Shown in pieces: positions 62,314 through 64,000 of a DNA stretch of 64,000 bases. A model generated the notes under the pieces. The model worked only from the letters and a program-made list of their open reading frames with translations, made no database searches and was not told the DNA's origin. Source of the DNA: CAVPJW01 sp963705525 (GTDB lineage: Bacteria > Acidobacteriota > Vicinamibacteria > Vicinamibacterales > CAVPJW01). Numbering within the stretch: position 1 is the first letter of the stretch; every line of letters begins with the position of its first letter. A program made the translations under genes and the position numbers. The DNA is taken from the NCBI GenBank assembly GCA_963705525.1, contig CAVPJW010000007.1, positions 744,001 to 808,000 on the forward strand. The letters run 5' to 3'.

Positions 62314-63672
62314 TTACTTCAGCCCCAGGTTGTAGAGCGTCCCGGCATTTGCGCGCATCACCATCGTCGCGATTTCCTCGGCGCGGCCGCGGCTGACCTC
62401 TCCGTTGCGGATCATGTCGGTGAGCGCCAGGGCGAGCGCCGCTTTCCCGTTCTTCGCGGCGATCCAGGCGGCCAGCTCCCAGCCCAGGTCCTGGCCGAGC
62501 GCAGCGGCATCGGAACCGAACAGCACCTTCTCCGGATACTGTGTGAGCCAGCCCCTCAGCGCCTCGGCCAGCTTGGCAGGCGCATAAAGGAGCGTCATCG
62601 CCGACATGTCCACATACACGTTCGGCTTCCAGAGCATCGCGCCTGCGTGAGCCGAATAGATGCCGCCACCATGAACGATGACGAAGTTCGTCTTGCGGAG
62701 CGTCGGGTCGTTGAATATCGACTCGAGGAGCAACGGGTCAGCCCCGGCGGTGCGGAAGAAATTGCCGGCGCCTTCGAACGAATGGATGTGGACCGCCATC
62801 CCGAGGCGGCCAGCCTCGCGCGCGATGTAGCGGAAGAGGAAGTCCTGGAGCGCCTTGTAGTCGGCGTGAGACGGCTCGCCGCCGCGGGCGTACTTCGCGT
62901 AGATCTCGCTCGCCGTCCTCGGCCGGGACCTCCTCGAAGTCGAGCGTTCGGAGGTAGGCGGCCTCGAACTTCACCGCTACGCAGCCACTCTGCTGCTGCG
63001 CCTCGAGCGTGGGAATCAACACCGTCTTCAGATATCCGTCGAGTGTTTCGGGGCGCGTCGCGACCTTGAGATCGGACATGTAATGCTGAAGGAGCTTCTC
63101 TTCGAGAGGAAACAGCTTTTCGCGATCGGGCGACGCGGCGGCCTCGGCTTTCGTGGACAGTGGAAACATCAGCGCGTCCACGAACGAGACCCAGCGAAAA
63201 CGCGGCGGGGCGAGCCCCGGGCCCATGGCGACGCGGTTCGCGAGCAACACCTCCGTGCCAACCTGGTCCAGCACCCAGGCGGGGAAGTTGTCGCCCTGCT
63301 CCCTGGCGATACGCTGCATCGTGCCGCGCAGTTCGTTCATGTGCACGTCGCTCTTGTCGGCGTGTGGGTACTTGTAGAGCGCCTTGTAGGCAGCAACCCA
63401 GTCCGGGTTGTCCGGTCTGAGCGGCACGGGGATCTCGAACGGGAAGATCGCCTCGAGGGGCAACGCGTCTGCGTCCGCGTCGCCGGGAGCCACGCTGTTG
63501 GCATGGCTGTGGTTGTCCACCGTCCGGATTTTCCCGATGAACGCGGCGATCTCGGGGTCCGCACTCGACTGAGCGGCAGTCGGTGTCACGTCACCACGCG
63601 GGGATGGTTGCACAGGCCGACGCCGCACCGCCACAAGTGAGCAGAAACTATCGCGATCGCGCGCGACTTCAT
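62314..63672 (-). CDS. Amidohydrolase family protein, frame broken near 62911 and in the signal peptide
   Basis: ATG 63670-63672 has an AGGAGG site and overlaps the upstream stop as ATGA. It opens a signal-like start (MKSRAIAIVSA) in a frame different from the body, so one break lies before about 63600. The body starts EIAAFIGKIRTVDNHSHANS (metal site HSH). It is broken again near 62911 by one extra base, then continues MAVHIHSFEGAGNFF, FVIVHGGGIYSA and VLFGSDAAALG to the end. The repaired protein (about 450 residues) is an amidohydrolase-2 type TIM-barrel enzyme, probably exported. Substrate unknown. Confidence 0.75.
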
Positions 63673-64000
63673 GATCCCTCCTCGCCACTTGCGAGTCTCA
63701 GCTTCTTCAACAGCGCCACGAAGCGCGGTTCCGATCGGAGCGGATCGAACATTCGGTCCATCTTGAGCCACCCCAACCATTGCGAATCCGACGCGTACGC
63801 CCGTTCAAGATAATCGAGCGCGAGCTTCCGATCGCCCAGGCCGAGGTGCACGACCGCCAGGTTGAACGGCGTGACCTCACCGTGCAGCGACATCTTCTTG
63901 AGGTCCTCGAGCGCTGTCGCGGCGTGCGCTCGATCGCCCGACGCCGCATACGCGTACGCGAGCCATGCCGTCACGAACGCCGGCGCCCCCAGCGCCGTGG
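63669..64000 (-). CDS. TPR-repeat protein, C-terminal end only (runs off the window)
   Basis: The frame is open from the right edge to TGA 63669-63671, giving the last 110 residues. Two to three TPR-like units are visible (WLAYAYAASGDRAHAATALEDLKK, FNLAVVHLGLGDRKLALDYLERAYA), followed by LGWLKMDRMFDPLRSEPRF. That closing motif is common at the end of large TPR proteins of Acidobacteriota, often with an N-terminal protein kinase or winged-helix domain. Which one applies cannot be seen here. It is coupled to the amidohydrolase by a 4-bp overlap. Confidence 0.75.
   Translation of the reverse strand, partial: TALGAPAFVTAWLAYAYAASGDRAHAATALEDLKKMSLHGEVTPFNLAVVHLGLGDRKLALDYLERAYASDSQWLGWLKMDRMFDPLRSEPRFVALLKKLRLASGEEGS

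Noticed and set aside
1..64000. tRNA or rRNA genes, prophage, integrase, transposase
   Set aside because: No cloverleaf-like segments or mobile-element enzymes were recognised in gaps or coding frames.

Overview
The window reads as high-GC bacterial chromosome, most likely from an Acidobacteriota of the Vicinamibacteria type. That placement is an inference. It rests on an FtsX-type orphan permease of the duplicated acidobacterial kind, the peptidase repertoire (M55, S41), the TPR tail protein at the right edge, and the mix of amidohydrolases, GH127 and SSS/MFS transporters. No rRNA, tRNA, CRISPR array, integrase or complete insertion sequence was found.

Layout. (1) 1-11430, minus strand: a respiratory operon runs leftward. 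It encodes a monoheme cytochrome c, a six-heme NapC/NirT-type membrane cytochrome, a decaheme MtrA/DmsE-type cytochrome, an MtrB/PioB-type outer-membrane barrel, a Rieske protein, a fused cytochrome b and a nine-heme membrane-anchored cytochrome. An adenylate-forming enzyme, an NMT1-type binding lipoprotein and an amidase follow. Together the cytochromes offer a path from the quinone pool through the periplasm and across the outer membrane, with about 26 c-type hemes. (2) 11.7-20.4 kb: a small membrane protein, an SSS transporter, an ADOP permease, a two-state RNA leader in front of a TlpA-like thioredoxin protein, a long inverted repeat, and M55 and S41 peptidases. (3) 20.5-25.5 kb: a BaiN-like flavoprotein, an EF-P paralogue of the EfpL/YeiP type, and a frameshift-ridden Gfo/Idh - GMC oxidoreductase - VOC cluster. 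(4) 25.6-31.8 kb: a surface-glycan-like island (HprK-like P-loop protein, GT4, GT-B-like protein, nucleotidyltransferase-like protein, GT9). (5) 31.9-38.6 kb: a CocE-type hydrolase (frameshifted), an internally deleted MFS protein, a Tat-type amidohydrolase, an MHS-family transporter and an aldo/keto reductase. (6) 38.6-46.8 kb: GH127, LemA plus DUF2207, a NIPSNAP/SnoaL fusion, an Ada-AlkA fusion, and a BNR protein coupled to a MoaD/ThiS protein. (7) 46.9-51.7 kb: a DtxR/MntR-type regulator with tandem operator-like repeats, a porin, a cupredoxin, a di-heme oxidoreductase, an AlkD-like protein and a DUF5655 protein. (8) 51.8-64 kb: a large hybrid histidine kinase with a partner regulator, an arsR remnant before an SRPBCC gene, thioredoxin 2, a methyltransferase, a P1B ATPase, an A-T-TE protein, an amidohydrolase and a TPR protein.

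A recurring feature is single-base indels that break otherwise well-conserved frames, dense in 22.7-25.1 kb and 32.3-33.4 kb and scattered elsewhere. Many of the inferred extra bases create an additional CG. I read most of them as consensus errors rather than gene decay. The three most interesting items are the electron-conduit operon, the terminator/antiterminator leader at 16.35-16.52 kb, and the cluster of apparent deletion junctions (MFS, arsR, dtxR-porin).
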